From an uncultured Eubacteriales bacterium (lineage in GTDB: Bacteria > Bacillota > Clostridia > Oscillospirales > UMGS1783): a stretch of DNA of 6,713 bases. The notes beneath the pieces were generated by a model. The model worked only from the letters and a program-made list of their open reading frames with translations. It ran no database searches and was not told where the DNA came from. Both the position numbers and the translations under genes were made by a program. This document shows positions 1 to 6,262 of this stretch, one piece after another; positions within the stretch are counted from its first letter, which is position 1; every line of letters begins with the position of its first letter. Where the stretch lies: contig CAJLRT010000058.1 of NCBI GenBank assembly GCA_905209135.1, forward strand, positions 1 through 6,713, written 5' to 3'.

Positions 1-387
1 GACGCGGTCGAGCAGCTCCAGCGCCTTCTGCTCTGCCTGCTGCTTGGACAGCCCGTGCAGCTTCATGGGCGCGAAAGTCATGTTCTTCAGCACGGTCATG
101 TGCGGGAACAGGTTGAACTGCTGAAAGACCATGCCCATCTTCTGGCGGTGCAGGTTTATATTCACCTTGGGGTTGGTAATGTCCGTGCCCTCAAACAGCA
201 CCTTGCCGCCGGTGGGCTGGTCGAGCAGGTTCAGGCAGCGCAGGAAAGTCGATTTTCCGGAGCCGGACGGCCCGATCACGACGACGACTTCGCCTCTGCG
301 GATTTGCGCGTTCACGCCGTCGAGGGCGTGAATGTCGCCGAAATACATCTGCAGGTCCTGCGCTTCAATCAGCACGTCAGTGGTCAC
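1..387 (-). CDS. Polar amino-acid ABC transporter ATP-binding protein (3' end beyond window)
   Basis: This is the ATPase of a polar amino-acid importer; it hydrolyses ATP on the cytoplasmic face to power the adjacent permease. Only the first 129 residues are present, against about 240-250 for the family; the rest lies beyond base 1. Visible are the A-loop region (LQMYFGD, 12-18), Walker A GPSGSGKST (39-47) and the Q-loop VFQQFNLFPH (87-96), which is typical of the GlnQ/HisP group. The signature motif, Walker B and H-loop are off the window. I chose the GTG at 385-387 because an AAAGGAGG ribosome binding site lies 10 bases upstream and the GlnQ-like N-terminus follows at once. The gene overlaps the end of the permease gene by 11 bases, so the two are probably translationally coupled. 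The family is certain; the transported amino acid cannot be told. Confidence 0.93.
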   Translation of the reverse strand, partial: MTTDVLIEAQDLQMYFGDIHALDGVNAQIRRGEVVVVIGPSGSGKSTFLRCLNLLDQPTGGKVLFEGTDITNPKVNINLHRQKMGMVFQQFNLFPHMTVLKNMTFAPMKLHGLSKQQAEQKALELLDRV

Positions 388-1078
388 TGTTACGCAGCCT
401 CCTTTCCAGCCTGGAAACAAGGGCCGAGAGCCCGACGACCAGGATCAGGTAAATGAGCGCGACGGCAATCAGGGGCAGCAGCGGGTCGAAGGTGCGGCCC
501 TTGATGATGTCGCCGGCCTTGGTCAGGTCCTGCAGCGCAATATAGCCGGAGACCGACGTCTCCTTGAGCAGTACGATAAACTCGTTGGCCAGCGCGGGCA
601 GAACATTTTTGAACGCCTGCGGCATGATAACGGAGATCATAGTGCGTGGGTAGTTGAGGCCCAGGCTCCGGCTCGCTTCGAACTGGCCCCGGTCGAGCGA
701 CATGATGCCGGAGCGGAATATCTCCGCGACATAGGCCGCCGAGTTGAGGCCGAAAGCGATGACGGCGACAAACGTCTTGTCAATGTCGACTGCGGCGAAG
801 ATCACGAAGTAGATAATCATCAGCTGGACGACGACCGGCGTGCCGCGGAAGATGGTGAGGTAGAATTTGCAGATGGCGTTGCCCACCTTCATTTTTCCGG
901 TCATATCGTGCGTGGAGCGTATCACGGCGATGATAAAGCCGAGCACGATGCCGATAATAATGGCGAAGAAAGTGATCTGCAGCGTAACGCCCAGGCCCTC
1001 CCAGAGATACCGCCAGCGGTCGTCCTTAATGAAGTCGTTATAGAATTTGTCTTTGAACGTATCGAACCATGCACCCAT
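377..1078 (-). CDS. Polar amino-acid ABC transporter permease
   Basis: This is the membrane subunit of the importer (HisM/GlnP type), 233 residues with this start. About five hydrophobic segments are visible, including those near 32-53, 82-97, 102-119 and 200-223. The family motif FRGTPVVVQL (77-86) is clear, and the EAA loop that docks on the ATPase lies at about 115-156 (core GQFEASRSLG, 131-140). The reading frame also offers an ATG five codons earlier (1091-1093), but that has no ribosome binding site. The ATG at 1076-1078 has GGGAGG seven bases upstream and is preferred. The gene follows the binding-protein gene after an 82-base gap containing a terminator, and overlaps the ATPase gene by 11 bases. 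Only one permease gene is seen, so the complex is probably a homodimer. Substrate is not determined. Confidence 0.93.
   Translation of the reverse strand: MGAWFDTFKDKFYNDFIKDDRWRYLWEGLGVTLQITFFAIIIGIVLGFIIAVIRSTHDMTGKMKVGNAICKFYLTIFRGTPVVVQLMIIYFVIFAAVDIDKTFVAVIAFGLNSAAYVAEIFRSGIMSLDRGQFEASRSLGLNYPRTMISVIMPQAFKNVLPALANEFIVLLKETSVSGYIALQDLTKAGDIIKGRTFDPLLPLIAVALIYLILVVGLSALVSRLERRLRNSDH
398..405 (-). promoter_or_regulatory. Ribosome binding site deciding the GTG start of the ATPase gene
   Basis: On the minus strand this reads AAAGGAGG and sits 10 bases before the GTG at 387. It lies inside the 3' coding end of the permease gene. It supports a non-ATG start, as no ATG is available at a suitable distance. 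Confidence 0.75.
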
Positions 1079-1085
1079 GCGCAGG

Positions 1086-1091
1086 CCTCCC
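1086..1091 (-). promoter_or_regulatory. Ribosome binding site of the permease gene
   Basis: GGGAGG on the minus strand lies seven bases before the ATG at 1078, with the T-run of the upstream terminator about ten bases further up. It overlaps the alternative in-frame ATG at 1093, which rules that codon out as the main start. Confidence 0.75.
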
Positions 1092-1101
1092 ATAGTAAAG
1101 G

Positions 1102-1133
1102 AAAAAACGCAGGGGCGTCCGCAGCGCCCCCGC
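1102..1133 (-). terminator. Intrinsic terminator between binding-protein and permease genes
   Basis: Read on the minus strand, a nine-base stem GCGGGGGCG pairs with CGCCCCTGC (one G-T wobble) across a seven-base loop and is followed by TTTTTT. The wobble becomes an A-C mismatch on the plus strand, so the hairpin suits minus-strand RNA. It begins 27 bases after the stop codon of the binding-protein gene. The permease gene has no evident promoter of its own in the short remaining space, so the terminator is probably partial and lets some transcripts through, giving excess binding protein. Confidence 0.8.
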
Positions 1134-1160
1134 GCTTTCCTGATAATTCATAAATGCGTT

Positions 1161-1907
1161 TTAGTCGGCTTTGATGTACTTGTCGATAATTTTCTGCAGC
1201 GATCCGTCTTCCTTGAGCTCGCCGAGCGCCTTGTTTACCTTTTCCAGCAGCTCGTCGTTGTCCTTCGCGATGGCGATGGCGTACTCTTCGACCGCGTAGG
1301 CGGATTCGAGAATCACAAGCCCTTCGTTTTCAGCGACAAAGACCTTGGCGGGCTCGTTGTCGATGACAACGGCGTCCACCTTGCCCTGTGCGAGCGCCTG
1401 CACGGCGTCCGCGCCGTTCTTGTAGCGCTGTACGTCCGCATCGGGATAGTCCTCGGAGACATACATGTCGCCCGTGGTGTTTTCCTGCACGCCGACGGAC
1501 TTGTCGGCCAGGTCGTCGGCCTCGGCGATGTCGGAGCCGTCCTTGACGATGATGACCTGTTCCGCGGTCGTGTACGTGTCGGAGAAGTTTACGTTTTCAA
1601 GCCTGTCCGGGCGCACCGTCATGCCCGCAAGGCCCATGTCGGCCTTGCCGGACGCGACCGCGTCGATAATCGCGCCGAAATCCATGTCCTCCACCTTGAG
1701 CTCCACGCCGAGCTTGTCGGCGATGGCCTGGGCGATCTCGACGTCGATGCCGGTGATATCGTCGCCCTCATGGTATTCATAGGGCGGGAAGTTGGCGTTG
1801 GTAGCCATGACGAGCTGGTCTTTTTCTCCCCCGCCGCCGCAGGCTGAGATACCGGCGAGCAGGCATACGGCCAGAAGTACGGCCAGAATTTTCTGCATGT
1901 GTTTCAT
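1161..1907 (-). CDS. Polar amino-acid ABC transporter substrate-binding lipoprotein
   Basis: This is the extracytoplasmic receptor of the importer, 248 residues, a family 3 solute-binding protein. A lipoprotein signal peptide is plain: basic MKHMQK, a hydrophobic core (7-20), then lipobox ISAC with the lipidated Cys23 and a glycine-rich tether. The ligand-binding fold starts with NANFPPYEY (37-45). By comparison with HisJ/GlnH, Arg99 in the TVRPDR motif should hold the ligand carboxylate and Asp183 in VVIDNEPA its amino group. The GVQENTTGD segment (139-147) is the usual hinge-proximal loop. The ATG at 1905-1907 has GGGAGG eight bases upstream; the second ATG (codon 4) is too far from it. This is the first gene of the transporter operon, behind a strong promoter and followed by a terminator. 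Ligand specificity cannot be read confidently. Confidence 0.95.
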   Translation of the reverse strand: MKHMQKILAVLLAVCLLAGISACGGGGEKDQLVMATNANFPPYEYHEGDDITGIDVEIAQAIADKLGVELKVEDMDFGAIIDAVASGKADMGLAGMTVRPDRLENVNFSDTYTTAEQVIIVKDGSDIAEADDLADKSVGVQENTTGDMYVSEDYPDADVQRYKNGADAVQALAQGKVDAVVIDNEPAKVFVAENEGLVILESAYAVEEYAIAIAKDNDELLEKVNKALGELKEDGSLQKIIDKYIKAD

Positions 1908-1951
1908 ATTGTTTTCCTCCCAAGCGATAAATAATGCGAATAATACAAAAC

Positions 1952-1980
1952 ATTATAGTATAAATATTCTATTTTGGCAA
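1952..1980 (-). promoter_or_regulatory. Sigma-A-type promoter of the amino-acid importer operon
   Basis: On the minus strand TTGCCA (1980-1975), a 17-base spacer and a perfect TATAAT (1957-1952) form a near-consensus promoter in an AT-rich island unlike the surrounding DNA. Transcription should start near 1945, leaving a leader of about 38 bases before the binding-protein start. No riboswitch could fit in so short a leader. Confidence 0.8.
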
Positions 1981-2044
1981 GATTTTTTTCAAAATTCCTT
2001 GAATCGTGTTTGTTTTTGTCCGGGCGGCGGTTCTCCGTCCCCGC

Positions 2045-2073
2045 TTCTAACGGTGCATAGCGGCTCATATACT
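2045..2073 (+). promoter_or_regulatory. Possible promoter of the cation antiporter gene
   Basis: TATACT at 2068-2073 is a good -10 element, but the -35 at 17-base spacing (TTCTAA, 2045-2050) matches the consensus at only three positions. Its position 40 bases before the antiporter start is sensible. The region between the two divergent genes holds no other clear plus-strand candidate. Confidence 0.35.
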
Positions 2074-2100
2074 GAAAAGGAAGCGCCCATTTCGAAAACC

Positions 2101-2107
2101 GGAGGAG
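2101..2107 (+). promoter_or_regulatory. Ribosome binding site fixing the antiporter start
   Basis: GGAGGAG, with its GGAGG core seven bases before the ATG at 2113. It decides against the much longer reading frame that begins at 1792 inside the divergent binding-protein gene. Confidence 0.8.
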
Positions 2108-2112
2108 AATAT

Positions 2113-3060
2113 ATGCAAACCGTCTGGATCTATATTGCATTTGTGCTCGGCGTCGTCCTCATCGTCAAATGCGGGGATATGTTTGTGGAAGCCGCGGGCT
2201 GGATCGCCTGTGTGTCGGGCATACCCGCCTTTGTAATCGGGGCGACTGTGGTGAGCTTCGCCACCACCCTGCCGGAGCTGATCGTGTCGTCCATCGCGGC
2301 GGCCCACGGCATGGAGGCGCTTGCCATCGGCAACGCGGTCGGCTCCGTGACGGCGAACACGGGCCTGATCCTGTGCACAAGCATCCTGTTTATGCCGCTG
2401 ACGCTCGGCCGCAGGCAGTTCATGGGCAAGGCGGTGCTGCTCATCGTCTCGCTCTGCGCGCTGCTTCTGCTCACGATGGACGGATTGCTGACTGCCGGAG
2501 AGGGTCTGCTGCTGCTCGCCCTGTTCGCCCTGTTTGTCGCGGAGAACCTGCGCGCGGCTAAGCGGGAGGACGCCGGCGGCGGCCGCCCGCCGAAGCCCGG
2601 CCGGAAGGCCGTGGCCGGCAACGTCGTCAAGTTCATCGTCGGCGCGGCCGGCATCGTCGTCGGCTCCAGGCTGCTGGTGGACGGGGGCAGCGGCATCGCC
2701 CGCATGCTCGGCGTCCCGGAGTCGGTCATCGGGTTTACCGTGCTTGCCATCGGCACGTCCTTACCCGAACTTGTCACGGCCGTCACGGCCCTTGTCAAGC
2801 GCGAGACGTCGCTGTCCGTGGGCAATATCCTGGGCGCGAACATCATCGACACAGTCCTGATTTTGCCGGTGTGCGCGTTTATCTCGGGCGGGGCGCTGCC
2901 CCTGGAGTCATCCATGCTCATGGTCGATCTGCCCGTCTGTATCGCCATAACGCTCATCGTGCTGCTGCCCGCGTTTTTCACGCGCAGATTCAGCCGCTGG
3001 CAGGCGTTTCCGGCCCTGGCCTGCTACATCGGCTACGTGGCCTACATCTGCACGGTCTGA
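2113..3060 (+). CDS. CaCA-family sodium/calcium-type cation antiporter
   Basis: This is a membrane antiporter of the Ca2+:cation antiporter superfamily (YrbG/NCX-like), 315 residues, close to the usual size. It has the inverted two-half architecture. The alpha-1 repeat spans about 43-87 (FATTLPE with Glu55; GNAVGSVTAN with Ser78 and Asn82). The alpha-2 repeat spans about 207-250 (GTSLPE with Glu219; GNILGANIID with Asp246). Glu55 and Glu219 match the two cation-binding glutamates of the archaeal exchanger NCX_Mj. The halves are joined by a short basic, glycine-rich loop (about 148-168), with no large regulatory loop. Alpha-1 departs from the GTSLPE/GSN form that alpha-2 keeps. The start is set by GGAGGAG at 2101. 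The gene is divergent from the importer and upstream of the two-component operon. Ion specificity (Ca2+, Na+, H+, K+) is not determined. Confidence 0.9.
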   Translation: MQTVWIYIAFVLGVVLIVKCGDMFVEAAGWIACVSGIPAFVIGATVVSFATTLPELIVSSIAAAHGMEALAIGNAVGSVTANTGLILCTSILFMPLTLGRRQFMGKAVLLIVSLCALLLLTMDGLLTAGEGLLLLALFALFVAENLRAAKREDAGGGRPPKPGRKAVAGNVVKFIVGAAGIVVGSRLLVDGGSGIARMLGVPESVIGFTVLAIGTSLPELVTAVTALVKRETSLSVGNILGANIIDTVLILPVCAFISGGALPLESSMLMVDLPVCIAITLIVLLPAFFTRRFSRWQAFPALACYIGYVAYICTV

Positions 3061-3084
3061 CGCGCCGTCCGGGCTTTGTATGGC

Positions 3085-3127
3085 GCGTGTAAACAGCGTG
3101 TAAAAGATTGCGCGCCGGGTTGTAAAA
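3085..3127 (+). promoter_or_regulatory. Phased direct-repeat operator, likely PhoB/OmpR-family binding site
   Basis: GCGTGTAAA occurs exactly at 3085-3093 and 3096-3104, a period of 11 bases. TGTAAA recurs at 3121-3126, exactly 22 bases after the second copy (3099). The position expected at 3110 is GC-rich and does not match. The third copy overlaps the -35 element. Direct half-sites about 11 bases apart are the known binding pattern of PhoB/PhoP-like regulators, and such a regulator is encoded immediately downstream. Autoregulation is therefore inferred. Confidence 0.55.
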
Positions 3128-3148
3128 CCGCGTTCGCCGTATTATAAT
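3120..3148 (+). promoter_or_regulatory. Promoter of the two-component/HD operon
   Basis: TTGTAA (3120-3125), a 17-base spacer and a perfect TATAAT (3143-3148). The start of transcription should lie near 3155, giving a leader of about 52 bases. The imperfect -35 coincides with the third operator half-site, as expected of a promoter that an OmpR-family protein activates or modulates. Confidence 0.75.
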
Positions 3149-3159
3149 CATAGTAGATG

Positions 3160-3176
3160 CGGCCGCGGTGCGGCCG
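3160..3176 (+). other. GC hairpin at the 5' end of the operon leader
   Basis: CGGCCGC (3160-3166) and GCGGCCG (3170-3176) are perfect inverted repeats separated by GGT. The hairpin would begin about five bases from the predicted 5' end. No T-run follows, so it is not a terminator. It may protect the transcript from 5' decay, which is a guess. Confidence 0.45.
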
Positions 3177-3206
3177 GTTGTGAAATGCGAAAGGCGGGAA
3201 TGCGGA

Positions 3207-3878
3207 ATGCGAATTTACATTGTGGAAGACGACGCCGACATACGCGGGATGATGACCTATGCGCTGCGCAACAGCGGCTACGAGGTCGAGGGCTTCGGCG
3301 ACGGCAAGAGCTTTTTTGAAGCCGTCGGCGCCCGCACGCCCGACCTTGTGCTGCTCGACATTCTGCTCCCCGGGGAGGACGGCCTGTCCCTGCTCAGCGC
3401 CCTGCGCGCCCGGCCGGAGACAAAGGATTTGCCGATCATGATGGTAACGGCCAAGACCACGGAACTGGACAAGGTCACCGGCCTGGACATGGGCGCGGAC
3501 GACTATCTCACAAAACCGTTCGGGATCATGGAGCTGGTCTCCCGGGTCAAGGCGCTGCTGCGCCGGACCGCGCCCAAGGAACAGGCGCAGGTCTACCGCT
3601 GCGGCGACGTGGAGCTGGACGATTCCCGCCACGCCGTCACGGTCGGCGGCGAACCCTGTATCCTCACCTATAAGGAATACGAACTGCTCAAGTTCCTGCT
3701 CATCAACCAGGACATCGTCGTCTCCCGCGAGAAGATCATCTCCCACGTCTGGGGCTTCGACTACGGCGGGGAGAGCCGCACGGTGGACATGCATGTCAAG
3801 ACCCTGCGCCAGAAGCTCGGCGAGAGCGGGGCGCTGATTAAAACGGTCCGGAACGTGGGCTATAAGCTTGGAAAGTGA
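3207..3878 (+). CDS. PhoB/OmpR-type response regulator
   Basis: This is the DNA-binding output protein of the two-component system, 223 residues, normal for the family. The receiver domain (1-119) has the acidic pocket EDD (7-9), the phospho-acceptor Asp51 (LLDILLPGEDG), Thr81 and Lys103 in the YLTKPF motif. The winged-helix domain (about 127-221) carries the LTYKEYELL scaffold (153-161) and a recognition helix in RTVDMHVKTLRQKLG (191-205), ending in the usual VRNVGYKL wing. The ATG at 3207 is chosen because the receiver fold begins there and AGGCGGG lies eight bases upstream; a GTG 13 codons earlier would add an atypical tail. It is first in the operon, six bases before the kinase gene, and probably binds the phased repeats in its own promoter. 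PhoP/PhoB is the nearest type, but no phosphate-transport gene is in the window. Confidence 0.95.
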   Translation: MRIYIVEDDADIRGMMTYALRNSGYEVEGFGDGKSFFEAVGARTPDLVLLDILLPGEDGLSLLSALRARPETKDLPIMMVTAKTTELDKVTGLDMGADDYLTKPFGIMELVSRVKALLRRTAPKEQAQVYRCGDVELDDSRHAVTVGGEPCILTYKEYELLKFLLINQDIVVSREKIISHVWGFDYGGESRTVDMHVKTLRQKLGESGALIKTVRNVGYKLGK

Positions 3879-3884
3879 TCGAAC

Positions 3885-5543
3885 GTGAAACGGAAAGTAC
3901 GTACACAGCTTCTTCTGATGGGCCTGTTGTCGGCGCTTCTCGCATCCATCCTGCTGGCAGTCGCCTTTTTTAAAGGCTATACCCGGCAGGTCGGGCGGGA
4001 CCTGCGGGCATATGCCGACCTCATCCTCGCCGGCGCCGACAATCTGGACGACGCCGCGTCTTTCGGCGCGTACGCGGCGGAGGACCGCCGCATCACCGTC
4101 ATATCCGCCTCGGGCGAAGTGCTCTACGACAGCGCGTCCCCGGGCCTGCAGCTCGAAAACCACCTGCTCCGGCCGGAGGTGGCGGCGGCCCAGCGCACAG
4201 GCGAGGGCTACGCCGTCCGCCGTTCCGACACGCTCGGCCGCCAGGTTCATTACTGCGCGGTCCGCATGGACAACGGCAGCGTACTGCGCGTCTCGGTGGA
4301 GAGCGCCTTGCTTCTGCCTCCGGCGGGCACGATCGCGTGGCAGCTCGCGCTGATGCTCGCCGTGTTGACCGGCCTTGCCGTCCTGCTCGCCGTCATCCTT
4401 ACAAGGAAGATCCTGAAACCCATCTATGCCCTGGCCTCCGACGGCGCGGGCCTGTCCGCGGAGGAGGGGCGCATCTATCCCGAGCTTCGCCCCTTTGTGC
4501 GCGAAATCCGCACCCAGCGCGACCAGATCCTCGCCCAGATGCGCAAGCTGGAGGAGGAGGAGAACCGCCTGCAGGTGATCATACGTCATATGACGGAGGG
4601 CCTTGTCGTGCTGGACGAGTCGGGCCGCATCCAGCTTGCCAACGAGAGCGCGCACCGGCTGCTCGAGCTGCCGGACGGCTGCGAGGGGACGGCGCTTGCC
4701 GAACACGTCGCCAGCCCCGAGCTGCTCAAGTGCCTCAATCTGCAGCCAGCCCAGAGCCGCACCGCCTTTGTGGACATCGGCGGAAAACAGCTCCAGGTCA
4801 TGGCCAACAACGTGTCCGCCGCCGCCGGATTCGCGGGGGTCATCTGCTTTATCGTGGACGTGGGCGAACAGCGCCAGATTGAGAAGATGAAACAGGAGTT
4901 CACCGCCAACGTCTCGCACGAGCTGAAAACGCCGCTCACCTCGATTTCCGGCTATGCGGAGATGATCGAGAACGGCATGGCCAAAGAGGAGGACATCCGG
5001 GGCTTCGCCTCGATCATCCGCAAGGAGGCGGGCCGCCTGCTCACGCTTATCAGCGATATCATCCAGCTCTCGGAGCTGGACGACCCGGAGGGCGCCATGC
5101 GCCTGGAGCGGGTGGACCTGCTCGAACTGGCGCTGGAGTGCGAGGCCATCCTGGCCCTGCCGGCGGAGGCGCGCAATATCACCTTCACCGTCATCGGCGG
5201 CCACAGCTATGTGACCGGCGATCGGGGCATGCTCTCGGAGCTCGTCTACAACCTCTGCGACAACGCCATCCGCTACAACCGCGACGGCGGCAGCGTGGAC
5301 GTGCTTGTGCGCCCGGGCGAACTGACGGTCCGGGACACGGGCATCGGCATCCCCAAAGAGCATCAGGACCGCATTTTCGAGCGTTTTTACCGGGTGGACA
5401 AAAGCCGGTCCAAGCAGACGGGCGGCACAGGCCTGGGCCTTGCCATTGTCAAGCATATTACGGAACGCCACGGCGCGCGTATCGCGCTGTCGAGCCGCGC
5501 GGGCACCGGCACCGAGATTACGGTGCGCTTTAAAAAGGAGTAA
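3885..5543 (+). CDS. PhoR-like membrane sensor histidine kinase with PAS domain
   Basis: This is the partner kinase, 552 residues. Order of parts: transmembrane helix 1 (about 8-29), an extracytoplasmic sensor region (about 30-149), transmembrane helix 2 (about 151-172), a degenerate HAMP/coiled-coil linker (about 173-230, ILKPIYALA and LEEEEN), a PAS domain (about 230-325, MTEGLVVLDESG), the dimerisation domain with phospho-accepting His345 in SHELKTP, and the ATPase domain. The latter shows the N box (YNLCDNAIRYN, Asn456 and Asn460), G1 DTGIG (484-488), F box RIFERFYRVD and G2 GGTGLGL (513-519). His345-Glu346 with Thr349 fits the phosphatase motif, so it should also dephosphorylate the regulator. 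The start is GTG at 3885, six bases after the regulator stop, with only weak GGAAAG upstream, which suggests coupled translation. The signal it senses cannot be read. Confidence 0.95.
   Translation: MKRKVRTQLLLMGLLSALLASILLAVAFFKGYTRQVGRDLRAYADLILAGADNLDDAASFGAYAAEDRRITVISASGEVLYDSASPGLQLENHLLRPEVAAAQRTGEGYAVRRSDTLGRQVHYCAVRMDNGSVLRVSVESALLLPPAGTIAWQLALMLAVLTGLAVLLAVILTRKILKPIYALASDGAGLSAEEGRIYPELRPFVREIRTQRDQILAQMRKLEEEENRLQVIIRHMTEGLVVLDESGRIQLANESAHRLLELPDGCEGTALAEHVASPELLKCLNLQPAQSRTAFVDIGGKQLQVMANNVSAAAGFAGVICFIVDVGEQRQIEKMKQEFTANVSHELKTPLTSISGYAEMIENGMAKEEDIRGFASIIRKEAGRLLTLISDIIQLSELDDPEGAMRLERVDLLELALECEAILALPAEARNITFTVIGGHSYVTGDRGMLSELVYNLCDNAIRYNRDGGSVDVLVRPGELTVRDTGIGIPKEHQDRIFERFYRVDKSRSKQTGGTGLGLAIVKHITERHGARIALSSRAGTGTEITVRFKKE
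5535..5540 (+). promoter_or_regulatory. Ribosome binding site of the HD gene, within the kinase gene
   Basis: AAGGAG forms the last two sense codons of the kinase gene and lies five bases before the ATG at 5546. The stop codon (5541-5543) and the next start are two bases apart, an arrangement that favours reinitiation or coupled translation. Confidence 0.75.
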
Positions 5544-5545
5544 CT

Positions 5546-6208
5546 ATGAAAATCACATATGAACAGATCAAAAACAATCCCACGGCCCGCGCGCTGGTGG
5601 GGAAGGCCGACGAGGCGATGTTCAACATCGGCTACACGGAGCACAGCCTCGCCCATGTCGTCCATGTGGCGGACGTCGCGCAGTACATTCTGCTCAAGCT
5701 CGGCTATTCCGAGCGGGAGGCGGAGCTCGCCCGGATCGCCGGGTATCTGCACGACATCGGCAATATTGTAAACCGTACCGGCCATGCCCAGTCCGGCGCG
5801 GTGATGGCCTACCAGTTTCTCAGCGGGCTCGGCGCCGACGTGGAGGATATCGCGGATATCGTCACGGCCATCGGCAACCATGACGAGGGCAGCGCCTCTC
5901 CGGTCACGCCCATCGCCGCGGCCCTGATCATTGCGGACAAAACCGATGTGCGCCGCAGCCGCGTGCGCAACGTGGACCCCGCGTCCTTCGATATTCATGA
6001 CCGCGTGAACTACTCGGTGCAGGAGTCCGTCACCGAGATCGACACCGAACACGCCGAAGTCCTGCTCCGGCTGCAGATCGACACGCGCTACTGCTCGGTC
6101 ATGGACTATTTTGAAATTTTTATGGAGCGCATGCTCCTGTGCCGCCGCGCGGCGGAAAAGCTGGATCTGGAGTTTCATCTCGACATAAACGGCCAGCGCA
6201 TGGTCTGA
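5546..6208 (+). CDS. HD-domain metal-dependent phosphohydrolase, YqeK-like motif layout
   Basis: A soluble 220-residue protein of the HD superfamily, enzymes that use one or two metal ions to hydrolyse phosphate esters, often of nucleotides. The metal ligands are in place: His37 (HxxxVxxxA, 37-45), His69-Asp70 (YLHDIGN) and Asp131 (IADKTD). Extra conserved-looking histidines are His80 (TGHAQSGA) and His112 (AIGNHDEG), followed by RRSR (136-139). This order resembles the diadenosine-tetraphosphate hydrolase YqeK, though the sequence is not obviously YqeK and the tail (about 140-220) does not match any domain I recognise. There is no GYP motif, so cyclic-di-GMP cleavage is not indicated. It is the last gene of the operon, two bases after the kinase stop, followed by a terminator-like hairpin. 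The enzyme class is secure; the substrate is unknown. Confidence 0.88.
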   Translation: MKITYEQIKNNPTARALVGKADEAMFNIGYTEHSLAHVVHVADVAQYILLKLGYSEREAELARIAGYLHDIGNIVNRTGHAQSGAVMAYQFLSGLGADVEDIADIVTAIGNHDEGSASPVTPIAAALIIADKTDVRRSRVRNVDPASFDIHDRVNYSVQESVTEIDTEHAEVLLRLQIDTRYCSVMDYFEIFMERMLLCRRAAEKLDLEFHLDINGQRMV

Positions 6209-6218
6209 TCCGGCGTCC

Positions 6219-6262
6219 GGCCCGCCGCAGGAATTCACATCCATGCGGCGGGGCCTGCTTTT
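6219..6262 (+). terminator. Terminator-like hairpin ending the two-component/HD operon
   Basis: GGCCCGCCGCA (6219-6229) pairs with TGCGGCGGGGCC (6244-6255): nine consecutive pairs, a one-base bulge, then two more. The 14-base loop contains an EcoRI-type GAATTC. TTTT follows at 6259-6262 after three bases. The T-run is short, but position 11 bases after the HD stop codon and stem strength support termination. Confidence 0.65.

Noticed and set aside
332..1847. Plus-strand frames opposite the importer permease and binding-protein genes
   Set aside because: They are antisense shadows; the minus-strand products are unmistakable and these translations resemble nothing.
1982..1996. CodY-like box upstream of the importer promoter
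   Set aside because: On the minus strand AATTTTGAAAAAAAT differs at three positions from the AATTTTCWGAAAATT consensus, lies upstream of the -35 in an AT-rich tract, and could arise by chance.
1792..2112. 107-codon N-terminal extension of the antiporter frame
   Set aside because: It would begin within the divergent binding-protein gene and cross its promoter. The GGAGGAG site before the ATG at 2113 and the family's N-terminal helix fix the real start.
3061..3087. Inverted repeat CGCGCC/GGCGCG just after the antiporter stop, as a terminator
   Set aside because: The stem is only six pairs with a 15-base loop and no T-run follows; the right arm overlaps the operator repeat. Termination of the antiporter transcript is left unassigned.
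3042..5471. Very long minus-strand open frame (809 codons) opposite the regulator and kinase genes
   Set aside because: It lies antisense to two genes with complete, recognisable motifs. GC-rich third positions make the opposite strand poor in stops. The translation shows no known domain.
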